Source: a bacterium (GTDB lineage Bacteria > Bacillota_I > Bacilli_A > Acholeplasmatales > JAEDCM01). From it: a DNA stretch of 6,704 bases. The position numbers and the translations under genes are program-made. The stretch lies in the NCBI GenBank assembly GCA_024695185.1, contig JAILIR010000117.1, positions 1-6,704 of the forward strand. Direction: 5' to 3'. Within the stretch, counting starts at the first letter, position 1; each line of letters begins with the position of its first letter. This document shows, in pieces, positions 1 through 6,446 of this stretch. A model generated the notes under the pieces. It had not been told where the DNA came from. It saw only the letters and a list, made by a program, of their open reading frames with translations, and did not search any database.

Positions 1-7
1 CTTTTGC

Positions 8-40
8 TTAATAAATTTATTAATATTATATATTAATATT
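8..40. repeat. AT-only dyads upstream of the first promoter
   Basis: Positions 8-23 form a perfect 16-bp palindrome (TTAATAAATTTATTAA). Positions 20-26 and 30-36 form a second 7-bp inverted repeat around a 3-base loop. All paired bases are A or T, so such symmetry is fairly likely by chance here. The region could be an UP-like AT-rich element feeding the promoter at 39-67, or the tail of an upstream intergenic region. No convincing end of an upstream gene is visible in 1-57. Confidence 0.3.
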
Positions 41-67
41 GCATAAAACGCCTACGTATGATAAAAT
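39..67 (+). promoter_or_regulatory. Putative extended -10 promoter of the giant LRR lipoprotein gene
   Basis: A TTGCAT -35-like box (39-44) lies exactly 17 bases before a TAAAAT -10 box (62-67). The -10 is preceded by TGA, giving an extended -10 (TGnTAAAAT, 59-67). The -35 is weak (3 of 6 consensus positions), which an extended -10 can compensate. Transcription would begin near 74, leaving a leader of about 74 bases. The 12-mer TATGATAAAATA (57-68) recurs exactly upstream of the second lipoprotein gene at 4711-4722. Confidence 0.5.
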
Positions 68-77
68 ATCTTTATAA

Positions 78-91
78 GTGTATGCATACAC
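78..91. promoter_or_regulatory. 14-bp perfect palindrome in the leader, possible operator
   Basis: GTGTATGCATACAC reads identically on both strands and includes G/C pairs, unlike the AT-only dyads further upstream. It starts a few bases after the predicted transcription start, a usual place for a repressor operator. No regulator gene is visible in the window and no known operator family is recognised. In RNA it could only form a stem after loss of the central pairs, so a DNA-level role is more plausible than a hairpin. Confidence 0.35.
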
Positions 92-99
92 ATACGCGT

Positions 100-117
100 A
101 AATTTCAAATGAAATTT
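100..117 (+). promoter_or_regulatory. Small leader hairpin
   Basis: AAATTTC (100-106) and GAAATTT (111-117) can pair as a 7-bp stem with a 4-base loop in the 5' leader, 17 bases before the ribosome binding site. There is one G-C pair and no T-tract, so it is not a terminator. It may be a weak mRNA 5' stem or simply chance in AT-rich DNA. Confidence 0.25.
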
Positions 118-134
118 CCAAATTACTTGTTATT

Positions 135-140
135 GGAGGT
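135..140 (+). promoter_or_regulatory. Strong ribosome binding site fixing the first gene's start
   Basis: GGAGGT sits 7 bases before ATG 148. This decides the start: an in-frame ATG at 58 would add 30 residues with no ribosome binding site, would overlap the predicted -10 box, and would push the lipoprotein signal peptide into the interior. From ATG 148 the signal peptide begins properly with MKKNGLKK. Confidence 0.85.
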
Positions 141-147
141 AATTATT

Positions 148-3100
148 ATGAAGAAAAATGGACTTAAGAAAATTGGAGCAATTTTGGCGTTATCATCAAC
201 AGCCTTAATTTTTGCTGGTTGTGGTAAAAACAACAAACCTATTGTAACTACGGATGATGATGAAATTAAGTATGATTCCAAGTTAAAGATGCGTTACAAG
301 GTATTTAACAACGAAGCTGAAATTGTTGGCATTGACAAACAAGGAGAAACATTAGATATACCTAGTTCAATTTCTGGTTATACAGTTACAAGAATGAGCT
401 GTACTTATACAGATGATGAACTAAAAACTGTATATATTCCAGCTAGTTTAACATACTTAACTGGTAATGGTTTTATGAATTGTAAAAATCTTACAACAGT
501 TACATTTAGAGATGGGGCAACTATTGCCGATATTCCATCAAATGCTTTTTTAGGAACTAGTTTGGAATCGATAACTATTCCAGCTAGTGTAAAGTCTATT
601 TCTTATGAGGCATTTAAAGACATTGACACATTGACTAGTATTTCATTTGAGAGTGGTTCTAAGCTTGAATCAATTGGACCATTTGCCTTTTATAGTTGTG
701 ATGGCTTGACAACATTAACTCTTCCAAGCAGTTTGACAACTATTGGTGGAAGTGCATTTGAAAAATGTGATGGTTTAAACACTATAACTTTTTCTAGTGC
801 TACTAGTTTAAAGACTATTGATGATTATGCTTTTTCTGAGTGTACTAAGTTAACTAATATAGACTTTTCTAGCAATGATTCCCTTGAAACTATTGGGGAT
901 AATGCATTTAGAGGATGTAATAATTTAACAACAGTTACTTTTGGAAATTCTATTAAGAGAATAGAAAGCAAAGCTTTTTATAACACTCAAAAGATTAAAG
1001 AAATTTCATTACCTGCAAGTTTAACATTTGTTGGAGAAGAAGCTTTTGTAAATTCTGGATTAGAAAAAATTGAGATTAAATCTGGTTCTGATACTGAATT
1101 TGGTCAAAATGCCTTTTCTCAATATGAGTTAGATGGAAATAACTTAATTCCACTTGAAAAAATAACTACATTGACTTTAAATGGTGATTTAACACTTGAT
1201 AAAGTATTCTCTAGTTATGCTAAACAAGTTAGATCATCCTTAGCTAAACTTCATGTTACAGGCAATAGAATTGCTTCTGTAGCATATAGAAATTGTGTTA
1301 ATTTAAATGATTTGTTGATTGATGAAACTGTTAAGGCAATTGCTGAAAGTGCATTTGAAGGATGCAGTTCTTTAACACAAGTTACATTGAGTGAAGGTAT
1401 TGATTCGATATCAACAAACACATTTAAAAATTGTATAAATTTAGAGACAATCAATCTTCCAAGTTCTGTAAATACTATTAGAACTGGTGCTTTTGATGGT
1501 TGTGTTAAGATTGCAAATTTAGATTTATCAAATTTAGTTGTAATTGGTGCATATGCTTTTAGAAATACTAGCATTTCAACTCCAAGCTTTTCTGATAAAC
1601 TACAATCAATCGGAGAATATGCATTTAATGGTTGTAAAAACATAGATGAAGTTGTTATAAATACAATGAATAAAGTTGCATCTACAACAATTAGAAAATA
1701 TGCTTTTGCTGAATGTAATGCAATAACAAATATTGATTTATCTTCAAATGTTGTTTTAGAAGATAATGCATTTAGTAGTGATACAAATATTGTTTCCATC
1801 GCTGTTAGAGGTGAATATGGACTTGAAACATTATTTGGTGATTCTAGAGAAGAAGCAGCAAAGAAAATTGAACATATAACAATTATGGAAGGAACAGAAA
1901 CAATTGAAGGTGGAGCATTTGCTGGTTGCTTATTAGTTACATCAATTGATATTCCTGACACTGTTAAAACTATTGGTTATGAAGCCTTTAGAGGATGCAG
2001 AGGAATTACATATTTAGATTTGCCAGATAATCTACAATCAATTGGGGACTATGCTTTTGCTGATTGTGATAAGTTAGTTATGACTGAGTTACCACAAAAT
2101 GTTACAGAAATTAGTGAAGGATTATTCAAGAATTGTTCATCAATTGGTGCTTTCATTCTTAATGATAATGTAACATCAATAGGAAGTTATGCATTTAATG
2201 GATGCTCAAATCTAGAAATCAGTACATTGAATAGTACTATTAAGTATATAGGTAGAGAAGCATTTGCTGGATGTATAAAGTTAGAATTAACGACTTTACC
2301 AGAAGCTTTGGTTGAACTAGGTGCTTATGCATTTAGCGGTTGTTTATTAGTTAGCATAAGTGCAACAAATAACTCTTTAGAGTATATTGGAGATGGAGCA
2401 TTCAAAAACTGTCAAGCAATCACATCATTTGAATTTGCTAATGATTTAGGCTCTAATGAAGGTTTAGGAGAGTTTGTTTTGGAAGGATGCTCAAGAATTG
2501 AAGAACTTAAGATATATGGTTCTACAAGCCTCGTTTCTTTATTCGGCTCTTCAGCAAATGAACTTAAATCGGTTTTATCTAAAGTTACTATTAAAGAAGG
2601 ATCTACTTCACTAGCTGATAATATGTTTAAGGGATTTATTGCTATAAGCGAAGTAATTATGCCTGAAGAGACAATTATAACAAGAATTGGTAAAAATGCA
2701 TTTGAAGAATGTATTAGTTTAACTTCAATAGATATTTCCAAAGTTGAATATATTGGAGACTATGCCTTTACTAAATCAGGACTACAAAGTGTAAGTATCC
2801 CAGCAAACGGAATTGAACTTGGACTTGGAGTATTTGCTTATTGCTCATCATTATCTGAAGTAATCTTCGAAGAAGCAGTTAATGCTGATGATGCAACAAT
2901 AACTGCTATCCCAGATTTCACTTTTATGGAGACCATTTTAGTGGATGTAGTATTACCTGATTCAGTTACAATTATTGGTCATAATGCATTCTATAATATA
3001 GTTACATTAAATAGTTTCACAATTAGTGATGATTCATTACTTGAAACAATCGGTGATGATACATTTAATGGATGCTCAAACATTTTAGAGATTAACATTC

Positions 3101-4653
3101 CTAGCAAAGTAACAAGTATTGGTTTTGCAGCATTTTGTGGATGTATGGCTTTAAGAGAAGTAAGTTTTGCACCTGAAAACAAAATCGAAAGTATTTCTAA
3201 TAAATTATTTGCTGATTGCTTTGCTTTAACAATAATTAACCTACCAAATACAATAAGAGAAATTGGTTTAAGTGCATTTGAAAACTGTACATGTTTAGTA
3301 GAAATTGATTTACCTTCTAATCTTGAAGTGCTTGGTGGTGGTGCTTTTGCAGGATGTATGTCATTAAATAATGTAGTTATTCCAATTAAGATTGAGGATA
3401 TTGCTCCAGCAACTTTCAAAGATTGTTATATGCTAGAAAATGTTGTATGGAATACAAACATTAAGTATATTGATTCTGAAGCATTCTATAATACTCCTTA
3501 TAAAACAGCTATTCCTAACACAATTCAATCAATAGGGGATAGTGCATTTGCCTCAGATAGCAATAAACCTGTGACATTTGAAGGAGTAACAGTAGAATTA
3601 GGAAATGATGCGAACGGCGTAAGCTTAACTATTGGGAATGATGTATTCTTAAGAAGTGGATTATTATCTGCAGTTTTAGGTTCAAAGATTGTTAGTGTGG
3701 GCACTAGAATATTTGGACAATCAACTATTCAAAGTGCTAATTTATCTAGTTTAAAGATTGCCAAAATTTCAGATAATATGTTCTATCAGTGTTCTGATTT
3801 TGAAGAAGTTGTATTAGGAAATAACAATATAATTAATGCAATTGGCGAGGGAGCATTCTTCAAAACTAAGATTACAGATTTTGATTTTAGTGGTATTTTG
3901 GCTATTGGTAATTCTGCATTTGAAGAGGTAACTAGTTTAGCAATTGATATAGTTCTTGGTGTAGATTCTAATATTACAATCGGAAGTAGAGCATTCTATG
4001 GATCAGGAATTACTAGCCTAGTATTAGGTTCTAAGGTAATCAATCTTGGAAATAATGCATTTGCTGAAACTGATATTACTTCTGCTGATTTATCAGCATT
4101 AGAAATTACTGCTATTAGTGATTCATTCTTTGCTAATTGTAAGAGTTTATCAACCGTTATTATAAGCAATAAGATTAGAACTATTGGTCCTAGTGCATTC
4201 TTAGGAACAGCTCTTACAGATATTAGTTTCTTAGATGTTGCGGAAAATATAGAACAAATTATGGATGGTGCATTTGAAGGCTGTGAGTTCATGACAACAG
4301 CAGTTATTCCTGAAACTGTTTCTTATGTTGGTGTAGCAGCATTTAAGGATTGCAAGGCTTTAACAAGCGTAACATGGAGTCCATGCTGTAACGTAATGAA
4401 TGATAGCACATTCAATGGTTGTACTGCATTAACTACTTTTGAAGTTCCAGAACATATTAGTAGAATTGGCAGATATGTATTTACTATGGATCAAGCAGCT
4501 ACAATAACTTTCAAGAGCGTTGTACCACCAAGCGTTGATGAAAACTTCGCTGTTGGATATAGCAATATAACATTTATAGTTCCAGCTGGTTCTTTAGATG
4601 AATACATGAAGAATTATGTATTTGCAAAGGTAGTTGAAAATATAACTGAATAA
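148..4653 (+). CDS. Giant BspA-like leucine-rich repeat (LRR_5) surface lipoprotein
   Basis: This 1501-residue protein is predicted to be exported and lipid-anchored on the outer face of the membrane. Residues 1-24 form a lipoprotein signal peptide: basic MKKNGLKK, a hydrophobic core, then F-A-G-C with the lipidated Cys at 25. Phe at lipobox -3 is less usual. A short polar, acidic linker (TTDDDE) follows. Residues about 50-83 match the N-terminal cap of this family (IPSSISGYTV). About 54 LRR_5 repeats of roughly 23 residues then run to about 1450, each with the pattern xxIGxxAFxxC. Residues 1452-1501 form the typical C-terminal cap, with TFKSVVPPS and VPAGSLDEY. There is no LPXTG motif and no C-terminal membrane segment. 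Three inserted modules (about 342-383, 551-594, 787-830) share a G-L-F pattern. Family members often bind host or polymer ligands, but none can be named here. It ends in tandem TAA codons and appears to be transcribed alone. Confidence 0.9.
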   Translation: MKKNGLKKIGAILALSSTALIFAGCGKNNKPIVTTDDDEIKYDSKLKMRYKVFNNEAEIVGIDKQGETLDIPSSISGYTVTRMSCTYTDDELKTVYIPASLTYLTGNGFMNCKNLTTVTFRDGATIADIPSNAFLGTSLESITIPASVKSISYEAFKDIDTLTSISFESGSKLESIGPFAFYSCDGLTTLTLPSSLTTIGGSAFEKCDGLNTITFSSATSLKTIDDYAFSECTKLTNIDFSSNDSLETIGDNAFRGCNNLTTVTFGNSIKRIESKAFYNTQKIKEISLPASLTFVGEEAFVNSGLEKIEIKSGSDTEFGQNAFSQYELDGNNLIPLEKITTLTLNGDLTLDKVFSSYAKQVRSSLAKLHVTGNRIASVAYRNCVNLNDLLIDETVKAIAESAFEGCSSLTQVTLSEGIDSISTNTFKNCINLETINLPSSVNTIRTGAFDGCVKIANLDLSNLVVIGAYAFRNTSISTPSFSDKLQSIGEYAFNGCKNIDEVVINTMNKVASTTIRKYAFAECNAITNIDLSSNVVLEDNAFSSDTNIVSIAVRGEYGLETLFGDSREEAAKKIEHITIMEGTETIEGGAFAGCLLVTSIDIPDTVKTIGYEAFRGCRGITYLDLPDNLQSIGDYAFADCDKLVMTELPQNVTEISEGLFKNCSSIGAFILNDNVTSIGSYAFNGCSNLEISTLNSTIKYIGREAFAGCIKLELTTLPEALVELGAYAFSGCLLVSISATNNSLEYIGDGAFKNCQAITSFEFANDLGSNEGLGEFVLEGCSRIEELKIYGSTSLVSLFGSSANELKSVLSKVTIKEGSTSLADNMFKGFIAISEVIMPEETIITRIGKNAFEECISLTSIDISKVEYIGDYAFTKSGLQSVSIPANGIELGLGVFAYCSSLSEVIFEEAVNADDATITAIPDFTFMETILVDVVLPDSVTIIGHNAFYNIVTLNSFTISDDSLLETIGDDTFNGCSNILEINIPSKVTSIGFAAFCGCMALREVSFAPENKIESISNKLFADCFALTIINLPNTIREIGLSAFENCTCLVEIDLPSNLEVLGGGAFAGCMSLNNVVIPIKIEDIAPATFKDCYMLENVVWNTNIKYIDSEAFYNTPYKTAIPNTIQSIGDSAFASDSNKPVTFEGVTVELGNDANGVSLTIGNDVFLRSGLLSAVLGSKIVSVGTRIFGQSTIQSANLSSLKIAKISDNMFYQCSDFEEVVLGNNNIINAIGEGAFFKTKITDFDFSGILAIGNSAFEEVTSLAIDIVLGVDSNITIGSRAFYGSGITSLVLGSKVINLGNNAFAETDITSADLSALEITAISDSFFANCKSLSTVIISNKIRTIGPSAFLGTALTDISFLDVAENIEQIMDGAFEGCEFMTTAVIPETVSYVGVAAFKDCKALTSVTWSPCCNVMNDSTFNGCTALTTFEVPEHISRIGRYVFTMDQAATITFKSVVPPSVDENFAVGYSNITFIVPAGSLDEYMKNYVFAKVVENITE
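1171..2637 (+). repeat. Three copies of a G-L-F insert module within the LRR array
   Basis: Within the first lipoprotein, segments at 1171-1296 (residues 342-383), 1798-1929 (551-594) and 2506-2637 (787-830) break the ordinary LRR_5 rhythm in the same way. They align without gaps over the first 29 positions: Gly at 5, Leu at 9, Phe at 13, Leu/Ile at 24, then a beta-strand such as HITI or KVTI. Copies 2 and 3 share LFGxS. All three lead back into a regular AF-type repeat, although copy 1 has AY and copy 3 ends in Phe instead of Cys. Known BspA-like proteins contain a comparable FGAxS-type interruption. Relatedness to that element is inferred from memory of the family. Confidence 0.65.
2192..3080 (+). 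repeat. Exact 19-bp repeat at two distant LRR units
   Basis: CATTTAATGGATGCTCAAA occurs at 2192-2210 and again at 3062-3080; the interval given spans both copies. Each encodes the end of an LRR (FNGCSN). Most repeats in the gene have diverged at DNA level, so an exact 19-mer hints at recent copying or gene conversion. Constraint on the FNGC motif combined with biased codon use could also produce it. Confidence 0.5.
3625..4230 (+). repeat. 116-residue-offset segmental duplication near the C-terminus
   Basis: Residues from 1160 (nt 3625-3888) and from 1276 (nt 3973-4230) are diverged copies displaced by exactly 348 bases. Over the first 56 residues they align without gaps, with 26 identities by my hand count, including VLGSK, the I-x-S-A-x-L-S core and ISD. 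One 2-residue gap appears later, before the TIGPSAF/AIGEGAF repeat. Each copy covers several LRRs; about 28 residues between them (3889-3972) are not part of the match. Most repeats here lack the usual Cys after AF, which sets this block apart from the rest of the array. Confidence 0.7.
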
Positions 4654-4659
4654 TAAAAT

Positions 4660-4687
4660 ATGGCTAGATTATTTCTAGCCATTTTTT
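4660..4687 (+). terminator. Rho-independent terminator after the giant lipoprotein gene
   Basis: ATGGCTAGA (4660-4668) and TCTAGCCAT (4674-4682) pair as a perfect 9-bp stem with a 5-base loop, followed directly by a run of T to 4687. The stem starts 6 bases after the stop codon. This is a canonical intrinsic terminator and argues that the two lipoprotein genes are separate transcripts. Confidence 0.88.
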
Positions 4688-4689
4688 AA

Positions 4690-4721
4690 TTGTATTATTT
4701 TGTCTTAAAATATGATAAAAT
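4690..4721 (+). promoter_or_regulatory. Putative promoter of the second LRR lipoprotein gene
   Basis: An extended -10, TGATAAAAT, lies at 4713-4721, identical to the one before the first gene and within the shared 12-mer TATGATAAAATA (4711-4722). The best -35-like box is TTGTAT (4690-4695), but the spacer is 20 bases to TAAAAT, or 15 if TATGAT (4711-4716) is used instead, so the -35 is poor. The start would fall close to the ribosome binding site, giving a very short leader. The preceding terminator makes a promoter here necessary unless there is read-through. Confidence 0.4.
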
Positions 4722-4727
4722 AAAATT

Positions 4728-4738
4728 AGGAGCGTGAT
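4728..4738 (+). promoter_or_regulatory. Ribosome binding site deciding the second gene's start
   Basis: AGGAGCGTGAT matches the 16S-complementary AGGAGGTGAT with one extra C. AGGAG (4728-4732) is 10 bases before ATG 4743. The in-frame GTG at 4734 lies only one base after AGGAG and inside the Shine-Dalgarno-like stretch, so it is too close to serve as start. ATG 4743 is therefore preferred. Confidence 0.65.
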
Positions 4739-4742
4739 TGCT

Positions 4743-6398
4743 ATGAGAAAAAGAATTATACCATTTATGATATTACCTTTTTTACTTTTTGGATGTGGGA
4801 AAGATAAAAACGTTTATGCATCAAGCAAAAATACCATATATAAATTTGAACTTAATGAAGGAAATGCAATAATAACAGGTTTGAATTCGAATTATAAAAA
4901 TCAAACAGATATAATTATTCCATATTCAATAGATAAACATCCTGTTGTTAAAATAGAGGATAGTGCATTTAATGGGATATATAGAATAAAAAGAGTTGAT
5001 ATGTCTAAGTCTAAGCTTTCTGAAATCGGCCCATATGCTTTTAAAAATTGTACAAACTTAATTAATGTCACTTATCCAAACACAATTGAGGAAATTGGCC
5101 ATAATGCATTTGAAGATTGCACAAATCTTGAAGGTATGGATTTATCAAATTGTATAATAGAAGAAGTAAGTGATAATATGTTCCTAAAGTGTAACAGTTT
5201 GACTAACGTTAAGTTCCCTATTACTGTAAAAAAAATAGGAACAAATGTATTCAGCAAGTGTAGCAATATTACAACATTAGACTTTAGTGATTTGAATATT
5301 GAAGTATTAGCTGATTATGCAATATACGATTTAGACAATTTGCAACAAGTACAATTTTCAAGCACCTTAAAAGAAATTGGAACTTATGCTTTAGCTTCTA
5401 ATCAAAAAATACAGACATTAACATTATCTAATACATCTGTTGAGACAATTAAAGAAGGAGCATTTAGTAATGATAAATTGCTATCTAAAATTAGCCTTCC
5501 TAATACACTTAGGTTATTAGGAGAAAAAGCATTTTATTATTGTTCTAAACTTCCTTCTGTTGATTTATCAAAAACACAAATAGAAGAAATATCAGAATCT
5601 TGTTTTGAATTATGCACAGTAATGGATAGAATTAGCTTGCCTAATGTTAAAAAGATTTCTTCTAGAGCTTTTTATAATTCTGCATTAAAAACTATAAATA
5701 TTCCGAGCAACACATCTTTTATTGCCGATGATGCATTTAGATTGTGCAAAAAAATGGAATCTATTACAGTAGAAAATGATAATAATCAATATACTGTATT
5801 AAATGGAGCTTTATATACTGCAAATAAGGATAAATTATTGGTTTATCCTGTTGCGAGTACAGCCATTACTTTTACAATTAATTCAAATACTAGCATAATT
5901 AATGCATATGCCTTTACAGATGCTGTAAATCTAGAAAGTGTCAACTTAGAAAGTGTAAAACTAAGTGAAATAAAAGATTACACTTTTATGAATTGTACGA
6001 ACTTAACGACTGTATATATGGGAACTGATGCTTCAACTGGAATAAAAAAGATTGGCGTTAAGGCATTCTTTGGATGCAAATCGTTAACAGCCTTTAATGG
6101 TGAATACTCTCTTACAGAAATTGGTGAAAGTGCTTTTTATGATTGTGTAAACCTAAAAGAAGTATATCTTGGTGAATCTACAGCATTAACTAAGATTGAT
6201 GCTGAGGCGTTCTACAATTGTAATAGTTTAGAGACATTAACTCTACCTGGTTCTTTATATGTAGTTAATAGATCAGCATTCTATAATTGTTCAAGTATTA
6301 CAACATTGACATTTGGTGCTAATAAAACAGCATTTGAAGAATTATTAAAGAGAAGTCCTAATTGCGGTTTAGAACAATATATAGATATAGTTAGTTAA
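4743..6398 (+). CDS. BspA-like leucine-rich repeat (LRR_5) surface lipoprotein
   Basis: This 551-residue protein is predicted to be secreted and lipid-anchored. MRKR, a hydrophobic stretch and L-F-G-C (Cys 18) form the lipoprotein signal peptide; Phe at lipobox -2 is unusual. GCGK after the cleavage site matches the first lipoprotein. Residues about 33-71 repeat the same N-terminal cap (YKFELNEGNAIITGL, then IPYSI). About 18 LRR_5 units follow. Residues 84-316 are five super-repeats of 47, 47, 47, 47 and 45 residues, each an LDLS-type LRR plus an LPNT-type LRR. An island at about 341-369 (ENDNNQY, NGALY, LLVYP) is the family's known non-repeat spacer, and regular repeats resume to about 524. 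The C-terminus (AFEELLKRSPNCGLEQYIDI) lacks the VPAGS cap of its neighbour. It is probably a paralogue of the upstream gene, with its own promoter and terminator. The ligand is unknown. Confidence 0.9.
   Translation: MRKRIIPFMILPFLLFGCGKDKNVYASSKNTIYKFELNEGNAIITGLNSNYKNQTDIIIPYSIDKHPVVKIEDSAFNGIYRIKRVDMSKSKLSEIGPYAFKNCTNLINVTYPNTIEEIGHNAFEDCTNLEGMDLSNCIIEEVSDNMFLKCNSLTNVKFPITVKKIGTNVFSKCSNITTLDFSDLNIEVLADYAIYDLDNLQQVQFSSTLKEIGTYALASNQKIQTLTLSNTSVETIKEGAFSNDKLLSKISLPNTLRLLGEKAFYYCSKLPSVDLSKTQIEEISESCFELCTVMDRISLPNVKKISSRAFYNSALKTINIPSNTSFIADDAFRLCKKMESITVENDNNQYTVLNGALYTANKDKLLVYPVASTAITFTINSNTSIINAYAFTDAVNLESVNLESVKLSEIKDYTFMNCTNLTTVYMGTDASTGIKKIGVKAFFGCKSLTAFNGEYSLTEIGESAFYDCVNLKEVYLGESTALTKIDAEAFYNCNSLETLTLPGSLYVVNRSAFYNCSSITTLTFGANKTAFEELLKRSPNCGLEQYIDIVS
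4992..5690 (+). repeat. Five tandem 47-residue (141-bp) LRR-pair super-repeats
   Basis: Units begin at 4992, 5133, 5274, 5415 and 5556. The first four are each exactly 141 bp with no insertion or deletion; the fifth is 135 bp. Each unit starts with a strand like VDMS, MDLS, LDFS, LTLS or VDLS, followed by I/V-E-E-I and AF or MF, then a second strand such as ISLPNT, followed by a KKIG or EEIG turn and AF. The DNA copies are well diverged, so the duplication is old but the length has been held constant. Confidence 0.85.
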
Positions 6399-6405
6399 TT
6401 AATAT

Positions 6406-6435
6406 AGTGAGGATTATTCCTCACTTTTTCTTTTT
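6406..6435 (+). terminator. Rho-independent terminator after the second lipoprotein gene
   Basis: AGTGAGGA (6406-6413) and TCCTCACT (6418-6425) form a perfect 8-bp stem with a TTAT loop, followed by TTTTCTTTTT. It begins 8 bases after the stop codon and separates this gene from the downstream glycosyltransferase gene. Confidence 0.88.
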
Positions 6436-6446
6436 GAAAACACTTT

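Noticed and set aside
1..36. Possible tail of an upstream gene
   Set aside because: One frame stays open from position 1 to a TAA at 34-36, but the eleven codons are AT-rich filler with no recognisable motif, and there is no terminator after it.
58..147. N-terminal extension of the giant lipoprotein from ATG 58
   Set aside because: It has no ribosome binding site, it overlaps the predicted -10 box, and it would displace the lipoprotein signal peptide from the N-terminus. GGAGGT before ATG 148 is decisive.
69..147. Leader of the giant lipoprotein gene as a riboswitch
   Set aside because: The leader is only about 74 bases, with one 7-bp A/T stem and a DNA palindrome. There is no known aptamer core and no terminator/antiterminator pair.
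1251..1961. Long open frame on the minus strand (236 codons)
   Set aside because: It lies wholly inside the giant lipoprotein gene. Its translation is a low-information antisense image of the repeats (recurring S-N-A and P-S-N-A words), and no ribosome binding site is evident. The repeated codon pattern of the LRR array keeps the antisense frame open.
2412..4292. Further minus-strand open frames at 2412-2741, 2991-3419 and 3996-4292
   Set aside because: They show the same antisense-repeat character, have no supporting start signals and overlap a clear plus-strand gene.
148..4653. Tandem DNA repeats suggesting a CRISPR array or minisatellite
   Set aside because: The periodicity of about 70 bases is at protein level (LRR units). 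DNA copies are diverged, there are no constant repeats with unique spacers, and the reading frame is intact throughout.
5072..5266. Minus-strand open frame of 64 codons inside the second lipoprotein gene
   Set aside because: It is antisense to two of the 47-residue super-repeats, with no start signal or recognisable protein features.
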